In this document: positions 1 to 12,613 of the stretch, one piece after another
Position numbering within the stretch: the stretch's first letter is position 1
Layout of the letters: every line of letters begins with the position of its first letter
Source of the DNA: Macrocybe gigantea
Taxonomy: Eukaryota > Basidiomycota > Agaricomycetes > Agaricales > Callistosporiaceae
Assembly (NCBI GenBank): GCA_011319805.1
Contig: SJRY01000320.1
Location: 186,001 to 250,000 of the forward strand
DNA: 64,000 nt
Direction: 5' to 3'
Program-made: the position numbers and the translations under genes
The notes under the pieces: generated by a model
Told to the model about the DNA's origin: nothing
Database searches by the model: none
What the model saw: only the letters and a program-made list of their open reading frames with translations

Positions 1-661
1 AGCCTGAAAATCATATTATTAACACTGTAATTGTATCACCCTTGTTCTTTATTTGGGCCGCGGACCACAAAAGAGAGAACGATCGTCAGGATCACGCCAA
101 CCGCAAGTCAGTGTTGATGCGCGGGAGGCGATTAGCGACTTCTTGATGCGATGTCATGAAATGTCTGAATTTTGCTCTTCGGCGGGATCGACGGTCTTTT
201 CACTGACGATCGAAATCTTGTTCCGGATTCAACTGTCCAACGCCACATACTTCGAAACCACAGTGCTGGGTATACAAAGCTCTTGACGGCCTCCGAGGCC
301 AAAGTAACTTACCAAGAACATGCGTGCAACCGTCATCAATGTCGCATCGTCATCCGAGTGTCGACATCATGTTCTATACTTAGTCGCCATATGATTTCAA
401 TCTTACCGTCGGGTCGCACGGTTCATCTTGTTACATTTCTATGCGAGGACTGACTGCGGTCATGGACATTTCACCCTCGGCAATTGCAAGTGACATCAGG
501 AAAAGCCGCTCATATCGGAATCAACGAGCTTTAGTAGAAAAGAAAAGAAACTAAGCATAAACAAAATCAAGTAACCAAACGTGAGGCTTGGGACATGGGG
601 CCAAACATTTCGCTTTTATGACTGCAGAAAATTCATCATCTAATAGATACGAAAGGTATCA
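1..661. other. No supported gene (left edge)
   Basis: Only short overlapping open frames occur on both strands. None shows a family motif, a convincing exon structure or a codon pattern like the neighbouring genes. The stretch is the 3' flank of the permease, which is read leftwards and stops at 662. It could hold the 3' UTR of that gene and the end of something outside the window. Confidence 0.4.
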
Positions 662-2640
662 TCATTCATCGTCGGGCACCGGATCGTCGCTGCTCTGCAG
701 AGCCTGCAGGACAAGTTCCCGACGCAACCATTTCTCCTCAGGAGTGAAGTACCAGGAAAGAACTCCAAAGACGGTGACGCTGCCAAATATGACGCAAGCC
801 TGGCATTCGGTAATTAAGCCAAGCGAATGCAGGGTCAGACTTTAGGAACACATACAAAGTTAAACGTCTGAGCATCGACTGGGAAAGAAAACGGAGAAAT
901 CATAACCTGCATATATAGTCAGTCGCGCGTCCTTGACAGCAAATGCTTCAGACTTGCCGCAAATACGATCCCGTTGAATATCACCGCGCAGATGTAAAAC
1001 GGAACAGAGAATTTTCCGAGGTAGAAATACGACGACTTGAACTGGCCACGTGTCATCGTAAGCCTCAGTAGCGCAATCAAGCCATAGGCTGCGATAGTGG
1101 GCACGCCGCCCGCCGATACGAGGGATGTGAAGGCGACTTGACTAGGTAAGATGGTACACAAGAGGGCTGCGCCGAAGAGGTAGATGACGGTGATCGCATG
1201 CCTGGGTTGGCCTTTTGAATCTACCTGGGAAATCCATCCGGACAGGGGAAGGACACCATCTCGAGCTACGGCAAATACGAGTCGGGAAGCTGCGACGATA
1301 GCGATGCTAGTATTCTGAGCAAGAAAGCCGTCAGCGAGAGAACGAGAAAATGCAAGGCAAAAAAAAAAAGGCTCACCAAGATCAAGCCAACAACCGCTAG
1401 CGCAGTCATGAAGGCGCTTCCGCCCCTTCCCAAAGCCATAGAGTAAACGAGCACGAATGGCTGGGGCGCCTCCAAGGAGAACAACGTGTCTAGATCTGGA
1501 GTGCAGAAAAGGAACAATATCGTAGTCGCAAATCCGAAAATGCCTGTGGCAATGGCGCTGGAGAGAATGCCTTTTCCGGCGACAATTCTAGCATTTTTCG
1601 TTTCTTCGGCGATATGTCCAGACGCATCGAATCCCGTCATCGTTCCCGCCGTGAAGAGGCTGCCAAAACGAAGTCAGTCAATGACACAGGTGACATTCTC
1701 TGGAGCAGATGCATACAATGAAAGCATCCAATTCCAACCAGCTGGCGCTCCCGTTCCATTGTCTAGTTATCAGACATGTCAGGAAATTCGGTGACATGGT
1801 GCGGCCTGCAGCTGGCATACTTACAGGTCGTGAGGAATGCTTCTTTTGCAGTACGGAAGCCATAGGTCCTGGAAACGCCGATAGGAAGCCAAATGACACA
1901 GAGGAGGAAATCAAGCATCATGACTCCAAGTGAAAATTTAAAGACGGCAGAGTAAAGTCTTGGCGGAAGGTAGTTGATCGCCACGGACAGGATCAGCAGG
2001 CCTTCCGATACTGCCCAGATCAAGGCTCTCCATTTGACATTGCCATAGTCAATGCCTCCTGGAAAGTCGAGCCCCCAGACTGTGAGTTGGGAAACAAGGT
2101 AGTTTGCGGTAGTCTGTTACCCAATACATAAGAAAAAAAAACCAAAGCCATATGACGACGAAAGAGAACACCGCACCTGGCAATTCCCAGCGGTGAACGT
2201 CATCCAAGCAGTCGTGGACCACCATGCCACAATGAATCCGAAGAAACGAGCATACTTCGGACCTGCGCTTTCGGCGGCCCATATATAAATAGATCCGCTC
2301 AAGGGCAGAGCGGAGCAAATCTCGGCGAGAACGGCGGCGGTGATGACCATGAAGAAAATGGTAATAATATAAGACGACCTTCACAACGAAAGATTCGTTA
2401 CTAGATGTGAAGGGACCACCGCACGCCTTCCACGCACCAGACAGCCGCAGGACCGCCCGCAAGAAGACCCAAAAAGAACACGGATCTTCGATTGAATTTA
2501 GAGGCGAACGAATGGTCTTGTCTCCTCCGATCACGTACCTTACACCACCGATAAAATTCAGCGCGCAAAAGCTAGCGCAAAGCTTTCAACCAAGTGCCAT
2601 CCTCGATGTAGTTGCTGGCCGAGGGGGGACATCAATAAGG
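662..2640 (-). CDS. Amino-acid/GABA-type permease (APC superfamily)
   Basis: A multi-pass plasma-membrane transporter that would import amino acids, GABA or choline by secondary transport. Exons read from right to left include the APC N-terminal signature around 2540-2600 (NFIGGV, then FFLGLLAGGPAA in the next exon near 2460-2500), a segment rich in the family's SGSIY(I/Y)WAA..AGPKYARF pattern at 2200-2350, and several hydrophobic exons down to 919. The last exon ends with a cytosolic tail (SWYFTPEEKWLRREL, then PDDE and a TGA at 662). Introns are 45-70 bp. The upstream start is not resolved. Within the first visible exon the frame breaks at an A-run (2567-2570 on the plus strand); one extra base there restores the family pattern. 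The substrate cannot be told from sequence alone. Confidence 0.8.
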
Positions 2641-2649
2641 CTCGTCTAA

Positions 2650-3340
2650 TTTCTGCAGATGAACTCTTTACCTGTTTATAACCAAGCTTTTGCTAGAAAT
2701 CAAAGACGTTAGTATGACTGCCAAAATTCCCCTCCGTCAAAGGAGGGGAGATACAATTGGCGATACTGGGGGCTTCCCTACGCAGGTATGAACACTGATC
2801 AGGTTCTAGCGGTATATCTCAACCCTCTCTATCACCTCCTTTCTCTTTTCACTGCAGGAACTTCGACTTCCTTGTAGCCCAATTGCAGGCAAACACAGGC
2901 AAAGACGTATCATATAAATGTTCTTGCGATGAGAAGAGAAACGAAAAGACAGAGAGGATACCCGCAGCCCATTTATTCCAGTACGCGACCAGAAAGTTGG
3001 GACATTACCGATACAGCATCAAAGATACAGATATTCAAGCGTAGGTACGCTCCCATCTCGCCCATGAGAGGCAATTACCAGTTGCAACTCGTCCTGATCC
3101 ACGGAGGACGCGTCCTCCAAAACGTCGTTTGCGTACTTAGAGTCACTCGACATGGCAGAATGGGAGAAAGTGGAGGACAGGATGCGGAAGGCACCAATCC
3201 TAACGTTTGATGGAATTTAAATATTCGAGTTGACAGTGGCTTATGTAATCTATTGATGATCGTGAGCAATTGCATTTCAAAGGGTGATCCATGTGTATCA
3301 GGTTGGTATGTACATGTAATGGGAAAGAAAAGAATGGTCT
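2650..3340. other. Intergenic, nothing supported
   Basis: This is upstream of the permease and downstream of eIF5B. It has pyrimidine-rich stretches and short open frames that do not connect into a gene. The permease 5' UTR and possibly its first coding exon lie here, but I could not place the start codon. Confidence 0.4.
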
Positions 3341-6300
3341 TTAAGGAATGTTGAATTTCTGTCAAGAGCATGCCAATGAGAATTCTTTTCCATAAAGATG
3401 AAATAGCACACTGACCGTCTTCAAAGCCTTGATAAGGAGCCATTCCTCGTTGGTGACATCGGCTTTGAACGAGCTCTGAAAATATGAGGCATGAGTCATG
3501 ATAACGATCAATCGATATCGGCCTATGTACCTTAAGGACATCGATGCTCTGGCGAGAGATATGGCTGAGAACTTCATCTTTGTCATCAAAGTGTCGGCCG
3601 AACATCTTCGCCGACTGGTAGACAGCATGCTCAATCTTGACTGCGACACCACCGCCGGCTTGAGACCTTTTGACAATCTGTTGAATAAAGAATTGTGGAA
3701 TTAGACATCGGTTATAAAATTGACCAGGCGCTCATACGTCGTGGTTCTTGTGGTTGATCTCCAGTGAGGTGCTGTGCCAAACAGACCGTCAATAAGTCGT
3801 TGCACACGCTCAGGGTTAGGAATTCCGACTGACATTTTTCCTAGTGGAATGATATCCTTCTTTCCAGTTGCTGGATCGGTCTTGACGACTGCCAGTGGCG
3901 TGCCAACTCTCAGGGAGCCGTCAAGAATGTCAACGCCCAAGATGATAGGGTCACGTTTACAGAACACGGCTATGATCTTGAGGCGACACGGCCAGACGGC
4001 TTGGGGCGCGGCGTCTCTACGCTTCGCTTCGGTGATTTCGTCATTGTACGCCTTGAAGGAATCGAACAAGTGATAAATGATATCGGCTTGAAAACGAGCG
4101 CGTCAGCCTTCTGAAATGGTTCAACGGACCAGACAGCGGACTGACCTTTGAATAAGCGAATACCCATTTCCTCCGCCAACTTCTCAGCTTCCTTATCCAC
4201 AGGGACATCGAAACAAAGGATACAAGCCAGCTCCTTGGCTCTTTCCAGCATGGTCGCCGCCCGCATAACATCCTTCTTGTGAACGGGGCCAATGTTAATC
4301 CCTGACACAGGGATCTTGCTGACTTTGAGGAAGTCTAACAGGGCCTCCAGAGACCCGAGCGTAGATGCTTGCACGCAAACACCCCTTCCGGATTTGTCGA
4401 TACTGTTCAATAGCGACGTCAAGTCCGACATGACTTCGTCTTTGAGATCGTCTTCATCGTCATCGGGGCCGACCACGAGGAGTCGTGATCCGGCGATGGC
4501 CTTTTCGAGGTCCGGAGCGACAATCTTGACTCCGAGAGCCGCCTTGACTTCTTTGTGGTGAACATAAGCAGACTGGGGAATTGAAAACATGTCAGACAGT
4601 TTGAAATTTCTATCAAATGACGATGACAGACCTTGACGCGAAGCTCTCTCAAGGGTTGCGGCGTGAGGAGTGCTCTTATTTGCGTGACAATGGGGCCATT
4701 GAGGCCGCAAACCACAATCTTCTCTGCCTCACGCAATATACCATTTGAAAGAACGACATCAATGGTCGTTCCCAATCCCTCGATAACCTTGACCTCCAGC
4801 ACAGTACACTCGATCTCGGACAGATACATAAGGCGATCGCTCATGCGCTGTTGCGTGAGGTTGACGAGTAGCATGATCATGTCCGGGACACCTTCGCCCG
4901 TGATGGCAGATGTAGGAACGAGGGAAACGTTGCGAGCGAAGTTCTTGTTTTCGTAGTAGAGAACAGCGTTCAGACCTTCTTCGGCGAAAGCCACGATGGT
5001 TTTGGCCACTCGGTCCTCAAATTCGCGTTGAACGGATTTGCTCTGCTTGGCAAGGGAATCACGGAATGCGTTGTCGGGTGTAGCTTGCCAACCGTATATA
5101 CGATCAATCTAAGATGCAATAACATAAATCTATACACGATGCCATAGAAAGATAAATACCTTGTTCAAGGCGACTATGAAAGGTGTCTTGCGATCGCGGA
5201 GTAGTCGAAGGGATTCCAAGGTTTGCGCTTCAAGGCCATGCTGTGTGAATAAGGATGAGTATCAGCTAGAACAACAATCCAGAGTATAGTATCCCATACC
5301 ATAATATCCACAACGAGGATTGCAATATTACATAGAGAGCTTCCGCGCGACCGTAGGTTAGTGAAGGACTCGTGACCAGGGGTATCAATAACGAGGAGAC
5401 CAGGAATCTTGTATTCCTGAGTGTTATCCTGGAAAGGAATCGGACCTTAGATGATGAAGCCAAAAAAAAAGAACCTAGAAAGGTGGATTACCTTGTTCAT
5501 AACGGCCGTTTTCGTCTTGATAGCGTCCACGGGGAAGTATGTGGCACCAATTTGTTGGGTAATTCCACCAGCTTCACCTTCTTGCACATTCGTTTGACGG
5601 ATCTTCCCAAATCGTCGGCTCGCACCCTAATTCGGACCAACAAGAAAGTACACACCTTATCCAGTAATTTTGTCTTTCCGGTATCGACGTGACCTAAGAT
5701 ACAGCAGATGGGACTGCGGAGGTTGTCCTTGCTTCTTGCAGCAAGAGCGGCTTCGTGAGCCTTGGCTCTCCGTTCAGCGGCTTCCGCCTTCCGTTGCAAA
5801 GCAGCCTTCTGTGCTGGCGTGAGTTCATCGTCTGAGGATTCCTCGGTCTCCTCCTCGGACTCTTCTTCCGACTCTTCATCTGAATCTTCTTCTTCCGAAG
5901 ATTCCTCTTCCTCCTTGGGAGGAGGGGTAGCTTTGGCGTCAGGTGCGGGTTTCGTAGGTGCTTTTGACGGTGGAGGCTTGGCAGGTGCCGCCTTCGATGG
6001 AGGCGCAGCTTTTGCGGCGGGCTTTGCGGCAGGTTGCGCTAGGATTGCAACGTTTGTTAGGTCATGGAACGGCTTCAACATAATCTTAAAATCGAACCTT
6101 TCTGTGCAGGCTTGGGCACCGCAGGGATCTCCTTCACCGCGGGTGAGGGTGCAGCTGCAGATTCCGGTTTAGTCGCCTCCTCTTCATCCGTGGATGCATC
6201 CCAGTCATCTTTGATTCCGGACTGAGCTTGCAGTTTGGCTTCCTCATCGCTGGAAGCATCCCAGTCGTCTTTGACACCGTCTACGGCTGCAGGCGGCGCT

Positions 6301-7900
6301 GCTTCCTCAACAGCTGTTGCTTCGGGCGGGGGGTTGACACAGGTTCTGGTGACCTCGGGCGTGAGCTGGCGGGAGAAGAATCTTTGGTCGCTGGACCCTT
6401 TTTCTTGCGGCTGCCGTATACAACCTTTTTGGAGGCGCCACCTACAGCTTGTTGCAAACCCTCGATTTGAACGCCGGAAGCTAGCAATGCCTGTTTCCTA
6501 ATTTCGGCCATTTGTCTTTCCTCCTTCTGCTTCTTGGTAAGGAGTCTGCCCTCTTTCTTCGCAAGCTCCCGCTTCGCCTGATCATCGGTTGAATACCTTC
6601 ATCAAAAGGCACAGAATAAATGACTAACCTTCTCTTTTTCTTTTCGCCGTTGCTTTTCTTCCTCTTTCCGTCTGGCCTCTTCCTCGGCTCGCCGTTCTTC
6701 CTCCTCGATCCGCCTTCTCTCCTCCTCTTCGCGCCGCCTCGCCTCCTCCTCCAGGCGCTTCTTCTCCTCCATCATTGCCTTCAGTGCACTGATACCAGTG
6801 GTCTTTTTCCTGGACGCGGCCGCTGGCGCAGGCGCAGCAGCTGACTCTTCGTCTTTCTTCGCTTTCTTTTTCTTCTTTTTCTTCGAATCTGATTTCCCAG
6901 CGCCGGCTCCTTCTTCTTCTACTTCATCCTCCTTTTCAGGAGCAGGTGTTTGCTCTGCAGCAGTATCCAGGGCGGGTGTCGAAGGAGAAGCTTCCTTATT
7001 GGCGTCTTCAGCGGCTTTCTTAGCAGCGGCCTGGGCCTTTTTCTTCGCCTAACACATTAAGATGTCAGTGGTTGAATAGAACTTTTAGTTAAGGAGATAA
7101 ATAAACCTTTTCCCGCTCCTTCTTTAACTTTTCCTTCTCCTTCTTGGATAGAATTTTGGGACCTGCGTCCTCGGCCTCTTCAGCTGCTTCCTCGTCTTTA
7201 GGTGCAGGCGGCGCTTCTGCAAGTGCAGCTTGCTCCTTGTCTTCTGCTCCAGAATCAGAAACCTATGTCTCGATGCTGTCAGTGACGGTGCGCACCAACT
7301 TTGTCCTCGTCCTCTTCCTCCGCCTTTTCTGCCTTGGCCTTCTTACTCTTACCCTTCTTGTCCTTCTTTTTGTCTTTAACTGGGCCCCATTCCTCATCTG
7401 CAAGATCATCTGCGGTCACTTGCACAGGTGCCTGTGACGCGGCCTGTGTCTCGACGTCAGATTCATCCACATCGGCTGATCCATTCAAGCCATCCTCCTT
7501 GCCCGCTTTCTTGGCCTTTTTCTTATCCTTCTTCTTGGCTGTCGCTTTGATAGCCGACTAATGAATTCGAATGATCAATGAAAGTGGAAAGCGTAAAAAT
7601 AAGTGTATTATGAATGCGCACCATCAAACCACCGAAATCCTCATCTCCTGCCTCTGGATCTGGATCAACGGTATCCATGCTCAGGGCAGCATATCCTGAG
7701 AATCCTTCTTTGACTTGAGTCGGAGGCTCGTAGTCATCTTCTTCCTCAGGAGCGGGAATATTGGGCTTCACAGTTTCACCCGCCTTCTCCCTGCATTACA
7801 CAACGTTAAATCCTGGCGCTTCAGGGCAAATGAAGCATAAAGCATACCAGAAATCGTCGTCGTTTTTCTTCCCTTTCTTTCCCTTGTTTTTAGGTGCCAT
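3341..7900 (-). CDS. FUN12: Translation initiation factor eIF5B
   Basis: GTPase that joins the 60S subunit to the 48S complex after start-codon selection; the fungal gene is FUN12. The start at 7900 opens with [16 protein letters not shown], typical of the lysine-rich N terminus. The N-terminal half is low complexity: Ala/Pro/Lys and Glu/Ser runs, plus two KDDWDAS repeats. G1 is GHVDTGKT (near 5690), switch [14 protein letters not shown]3 DTPGHE and G4 NKID. Domain II to IV follow, with LGK..SLEINHK across an intron near 3830 and [11 protein letters not shown] before the C terminus. The last tiny exon (3341-3358) ends LK.KFNIP, matching the family's LK..F.I ending. About ten introns. In the N-terminal region a G6 run (6328-6333) sits at a frame switch. 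eIF5B is essential, so this looks like a base-call error rather than decay. Divergent from ICP55. Confidence 0.95.
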
Positions 7901-8084
7901 TTGGTCTGAATCTCAAGGCTCGAGGGAAAGCAGATTTCTGGGTTAGCACAAAGCAGAACTGAGGAGAGACGATCTGCTGGAATTTGTTTATCTAACTATT
8001 GACTTTTCCGGATCGGCTCGGCAATTACCTAATCGAGGCCCGGCAAACTCGTCAGCGGCTCAATTCCGCTTTCCTCACTGCTCC
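7901..8084. promoter_or_regulatory. Shared divergent promoter, eIF5B / ICP55
   Basis: The two start codons are only 184 bp apart and point away from each other, so both promoters must lie in this gap. No TATA box is evident. Inferred from gene layout only. Confidence 0.45.
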
Positions 8085-10441
8085 ATGCTCCATCTCCTTC
8101 GCGCAGCGCGTGTAAATGCAAACCGTGCTTTGCGTCGCCCGCAGCGTTTTAGACGATATGCAACGGAATCCGTAGGATACGCCGACGCTGTCCTCAAGCC
8201 TTCCAGTTATGGCCAACCTCTTTTCCAGTCACACCCGCACCTCAGTCCGCCCACGTCTATTTTTCAAGAGGTTATGCATATATTAAGACACATGACTTTC
8301 CTTCTCCAGCCCAGGCCAATGAGCTTACACCCGGTATACCTTTTGAAGACTATGAGCAGCGACGGCGGAAATTGATGGACAGTTTGCCGGACAACAGTGT
8401 TGTTGTTTCCGTAGCTGCACCTGTTAAATACATGAGTGGAAGTTCGTGTCACGGCTTCTTCTCGCTAATGAAATGTTATTCATCTTCAATGGCTACGCGC
8501 AGAAATATTGTGAGCTTTCATCTGATGTTCAGCGTATGATACCGTCGATCTCATAGTCAAGGTCGTCTTTGAAGCTACAAGTTCAGACAGGCGTCGGACT
8601 TTTGGTACCTTACAGGGTTTGATGAGCCCGATTCTGCAGTGACACTTGGTATGTGAATTATCTGGTTGTTTTTCCTCGGTATAGCAACTTGCTTCCATAG
8701 AAAAAACATCTTCGGCTCGAGGATACAGAATGACACTCTTTTGCTCTGGCAAAGACGCCTCAAAGGAGAAATGGGATGGTGCGAGGTAAGCCCAGGCGCT
8801 ACTTCCAAGTACTGTTGCCAAGCACTGTTGCTTTATCTTCGTCGCAGAACGGGCTTTCCGGAGGCGGCAGATATCTTCCGCGCCGACGACGCGTGCAGCA
8901 TCGAGCAGTTCTCGTCCCATCTCAGAGCTCTAACATCCTCCGGCTCCAACATCTACGTTGACATACCCCCGACGCACACAAGACGAGGTCCAAAAGCAAA
9001 CTCCAAGTCCGTCTTGAACTACCTCGTCCAGCCTTCCGGTCTTCGGTCAGACTATGACACGATAATAGACTCGCTCTCGAGCTCAAAGCGCAAGCCCCTA
9101 GCTCCGGAGGTCGCCAAGCTGAGAGCCATAAAAAGCGAGGCAGAACAGAAGACTATGCGGCCGCTGCCGACATCAGCGCACGCGCGCATGCAAAGGTGGG
9201 CTCTTTCTCTGTCCGGAATATCATGATAGAGAACCATTGAGCTGTGGTTGATCATAGACCATGCGGTTCACACGACCTGGGATGTCAGAATCAGCCCTCG
9301 CCGCGCACTTCCAATATCTCTGTCTCCTGTCAGGTGCACAACGGTTAGCTTACGTCCCCGTCGTCGCGTCCGGGCCCAACGCCCTTATCATTCACTACAC
9401 GGCCAACAACCACCTCATACGAGATGGCGAGCTCCTTCTGATAGACGCTGCATGCGAGTACAAGTCAGTGACTACTCGATTCTTACTTCCGAGTCTCTCC
9501 TAACTTTTCCTTCTATCATCCGATGATAGTGGATACGCTTCTGACATCAGTATATCAGCTTTTAGCTCACCTATATCACGCCTAATCACCTTTCGCCACA
9601 GCACGTACCTTCCCCGCCTCAGGCACCTTCACGCAGCCTCAACGAGACCTGTACTCCGCCGTCATCTCAGCGCAGAAGCAGCTCGTGAGTCTCTGCTGCG
9701 AATCGGCAGACCTGACCCTTCACGAGCTGCACCGCAAGTCCTGCGAGCTCTTGCGGATTGAGCTCAACCAGATCGGATTCGGCCTGCGCTCGGACGACCT
9801 TGAGCGAGTGCTCTATCCTCATTATCTGAGCCACCCGATCGGCATCGGTCAGCTATGCATTGACTGGGCTCGCATTTTATTTTCTGACACCGGTGGACAC
9901 ATGAACAGATCTCCACGAGTCAGCGCATTTTGACAGAAGCACACCGTAAGCTGTCCGAAGCACCCCCCACACATGATATATCAACTCACTCGATGATTAT
10001 TCTGAAAGAATAAAGGCTGGAATGGTCATCACCATTGAGCCAGGTAACATTTTGTGACCCAAAATGTGGATAATACTCATCTGAACTTGCTTCTATGATC
10101 AGGCATTTACGTTCCACCTACTCCCAACTTCCCAAAACACTTTCATAATCTCGGAATCCGCATAGAGGTGAGAAAGGAGACGAGATAAAGAGACGTCTAC
10201 CCTCTTTTCATATTTCCATCTGACTGATTACATTCCTTGAAATATCACGTAACTTCAGGACGAAGTCTTGGTCGGAAAACGCTACCCAACCGTCCTGACG
10301 ATCTCCGCACCTAAGGAGGTGAGTGACAAAGCCACCAGGGCCGGAAACAGAAATTCCTTAAAAGATATATTAAAACGTAAATTGTAGATCGTGGATGTGG
10401 AAGGAGCATGTCAAGGATTACTAGGTTTAGAGCCTTTCTAG
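8085..10441 (+). CDS. ICP55: Mitochondrial intermediate-cleaving aminopeptidase (ICP55-like, Xaa-Pro aminopeptidase)
   Basis: An M24B metallopeptidase that trims the residue left by the mitochondrial processing peptidase, stabilising imported proteins. The chosen start gives an Arg-rich presequence (MLHLLRAARVNANRALRRPQ) free of acidic residues. The N-terminal AMP domain carries PFEDYEQRRRKLMD and SDFWYLTGFDEPDSA. The C-terminal pita-bread fold has the metal ligands: Asp in LLIDAACEY, Asp in the following exon, His in YLSHPIGI, Glu in TIEPGIY and Glu in GIRIEDEVL. The protein ends GLEPF at 10441. At least seven short introns, several near 60 bp. Faces eIF5B across a 184 bp gap and converges on the acyl-CoA dehydrogenase. 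Very likely the ICP55 orthologue rather than a cytosolic prolidase because of the presequence. Confidence 0.9.
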
Positions 10442-10703
10442 CTGGCCATTCACTTCGTCTTCCGCTTATCCTGCTCAAATCTGCATTGTCACTCCCGCTC
10501 TATCGTTATGCAAATATCTAGATGTTCTGCTAGAATAGCACTGGTCCGCGTGACTACTCATAGATCGCTTAATTCAATGACTATTTGGATAATGGCCGCT
10601 TCAAGAGAAAAACTCCTTGACCAGATGCAATGTGAAATACATGTACAATGTTTTTTAGGATATTCTAGGCTATTAAAACCCCAGAGCGAAACATGGACTA
10701 TGC

Positions 10704-12441
10704 TTATGAGTACTCCTTTTGGATAAACTTGGCAATCGTCTGTAGCTGAATGTTCGACGTTCCTTCGTATATAGCACCCTAAAACCAACGATGAGTCTTT
10801 CAAGCAAATAAAAGGGAGGGGGAAAAAGTGTCAAACTCACAATCTTGGAGTCTCGCCAGAACTTCTCGATGCCCGTCTCTCTCGTGAATCCGACACCGCC
10901 GGCCCACTCGATCGCCATGCCGCTGACCTTTTGCGCGACAACGCTGCTCAAGTATTTGGCCATGGCCGCTTCCTTGGTGAACGATTTTCCTTCCTCCTTG
11001 CGTCGCGCGGCATTGTAGGTCAGCAGACGAGCAGACTCGATTTCAACCGCCGCTTGCGCAATCTGGAAGGCCATGCCTTGGAAGGTGCCGATGGGCTGCC
11101 CGAACTGTTTGCGCTGATACGTGTACGGCACGGATTTTTGAAAGGCGCCCTGCGCGAGGCCGAGCATTTGCGCGGCGATGCCAATGCGACCTTGAATGAA
11201 ATAAAACCACCGGTTAGGCCATGAATTCCAAGCCATACGGACACTTACCTTCGTTGAGGATTTCGATGGCAATCTGAAGACGAGAGATAAGCAAAAATCC
11301 CTCCAAGACGTTTGAAGCTCACTTTGTAACCTTTGCCTTCGCCGCCAATCACATTTTCGGCGGGAATTTTGAGATCGTCAAAGTTAAGCGTGCAAGTCGA
11401 AGATGCTCTAATGCCCAGTTTTTGTTCCTTTTTGGCAATTTCAATACCCATATCCTTGGTCGCTACAAAGCAAGTGATGCCCTTGTATCCTTTGCTGGGA
11501 TCGGCCTAGCATGTCATGTCAGAAAGAATGCGTGCGTGGATGAAAAAAAGGTGCACATGCATTGGCGAAGATGAGGAAGATTTCTGCCTCATAGGAGTTG
11601 GTGATCCACATCTTGGATCCATTGATGATATAATGGTCGCCATCACGTTTTGCGCGTGTCTGCAGAGCAAACGCGTCTGAACCAGAAGCCGGTTCTGAGA
11701 GACAGAAGGATCCGAGCTAGAGTGAATTTAGGAATTAGACAGCGCGTCAATACTACATGCTCAGGTTACCATATGTTATTAATCACGGACCTTGGACTCA
11801 GAAAGGAGGGGAAGCCATTTGTCTTGTTGCTCCTTTGTTCCGTACTTGCGGAATATGGTGTTGACGAGGGTGTTATGTACGTCGCACATGACAGAGACAG
11901 AAGGATCGACCTTGGCCAACTCTTCTATGGCAATGATGGCAGAAGTGAATGACGATTCAGCACCACCGTGGTCAACGCTGGTCTCAATGCCCATGAGCTA
12001 AAAACAGTCCCAATGAGCCAGGAAAGTGAAATGGATGATCACGGTACCGACTCCCTGCTGAAAGAGGCCGTTGATGATCGCCGGGTCCATATTTTCATTT
12101 TCATCCATCTCACGAACCCTGGGCCCGACTACATCCGCAGCGAACCGCTGAACTAGTGCAATGCCACGACGTAAGATACACCCCGCTTGAGGATGGGGGT
12201 TTACGAGACTTACCTGATTCACGGAGCATCTGCTCTTCTTCGGTGAAAGTGTCCAACGAATTAATCGTTGGTAGCTCTGACCGGACACGTTGCGAGGACG
12301 CAAAGGACCTTTGAGGGGAACACGGATAACCGGTTAGCCGGGCGTAGGAGAGAGTAATTAAAGCTAAGATCACCTTGTGTAGCGCGAAAGGCAGAGGGCT
12401 CGTGTTGCGGCGCGCACAGAGGATCTCAAAACGTAGGCCAT
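10704..12441 (-). CDS. Short/branched-chain acyl-CoA dehydrogenase, mitochondrial
   Basis: FAD enzyme that makes the alpha-beta double bond in short or 2-methyl-branched acyl-CoAs during beta-oxidation or isoleucine breakdown (ACADSB-like). The start at 12441 gives [19 protein letters not shown], a good mitochondrial presequence. It is followed by [11 protein letters not shown], the signature [21 protein letters not shown], and the catalytic-loop segment ending [18 protein letters not shown]. The general base is the Glu in IYEGT. Ends KEYS at 10704. About eight introns. Separated from the divergent BIG1-type gene by 172 bp. Distinct from the cytochrome b5-fused dehydrogenase at 26.2 kb. Confidence 0.92.
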
Positions 12442-12613
12442 GGTGGTCTGGAGGATCGGAAAACTGGTTCAAGTTGGTTCCATTTTCCGGCGGGGTACCG
12501 GAGCTTGTTAGGCTTAGTCCTGAGCAGCACATGATTTCTTGCATGACGAGTAACACAGTCACACCAGTCACGTTGCGGCCGGTCACGCTCGTCCATCCGT
12601 GTCATCGTCGTCC
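12442..12613. promoter_or_regulatory. Shared divergent promoter, acyl-CoA dehydrogenase / BIG1-type gene
   Basis: Only 172 bp lie between the two opposing start codons, so both promoters overlap here. No specific element is recognised. The call rests on layout. Confidence 0.4.

Noticed and set aside
5762..6172. Ser/Gly-rich plus-strand ORF of 136 codons
   Set aside because: Antisense of the Glu/Ser and Ala/Pro-rich eIF5B N terminus.
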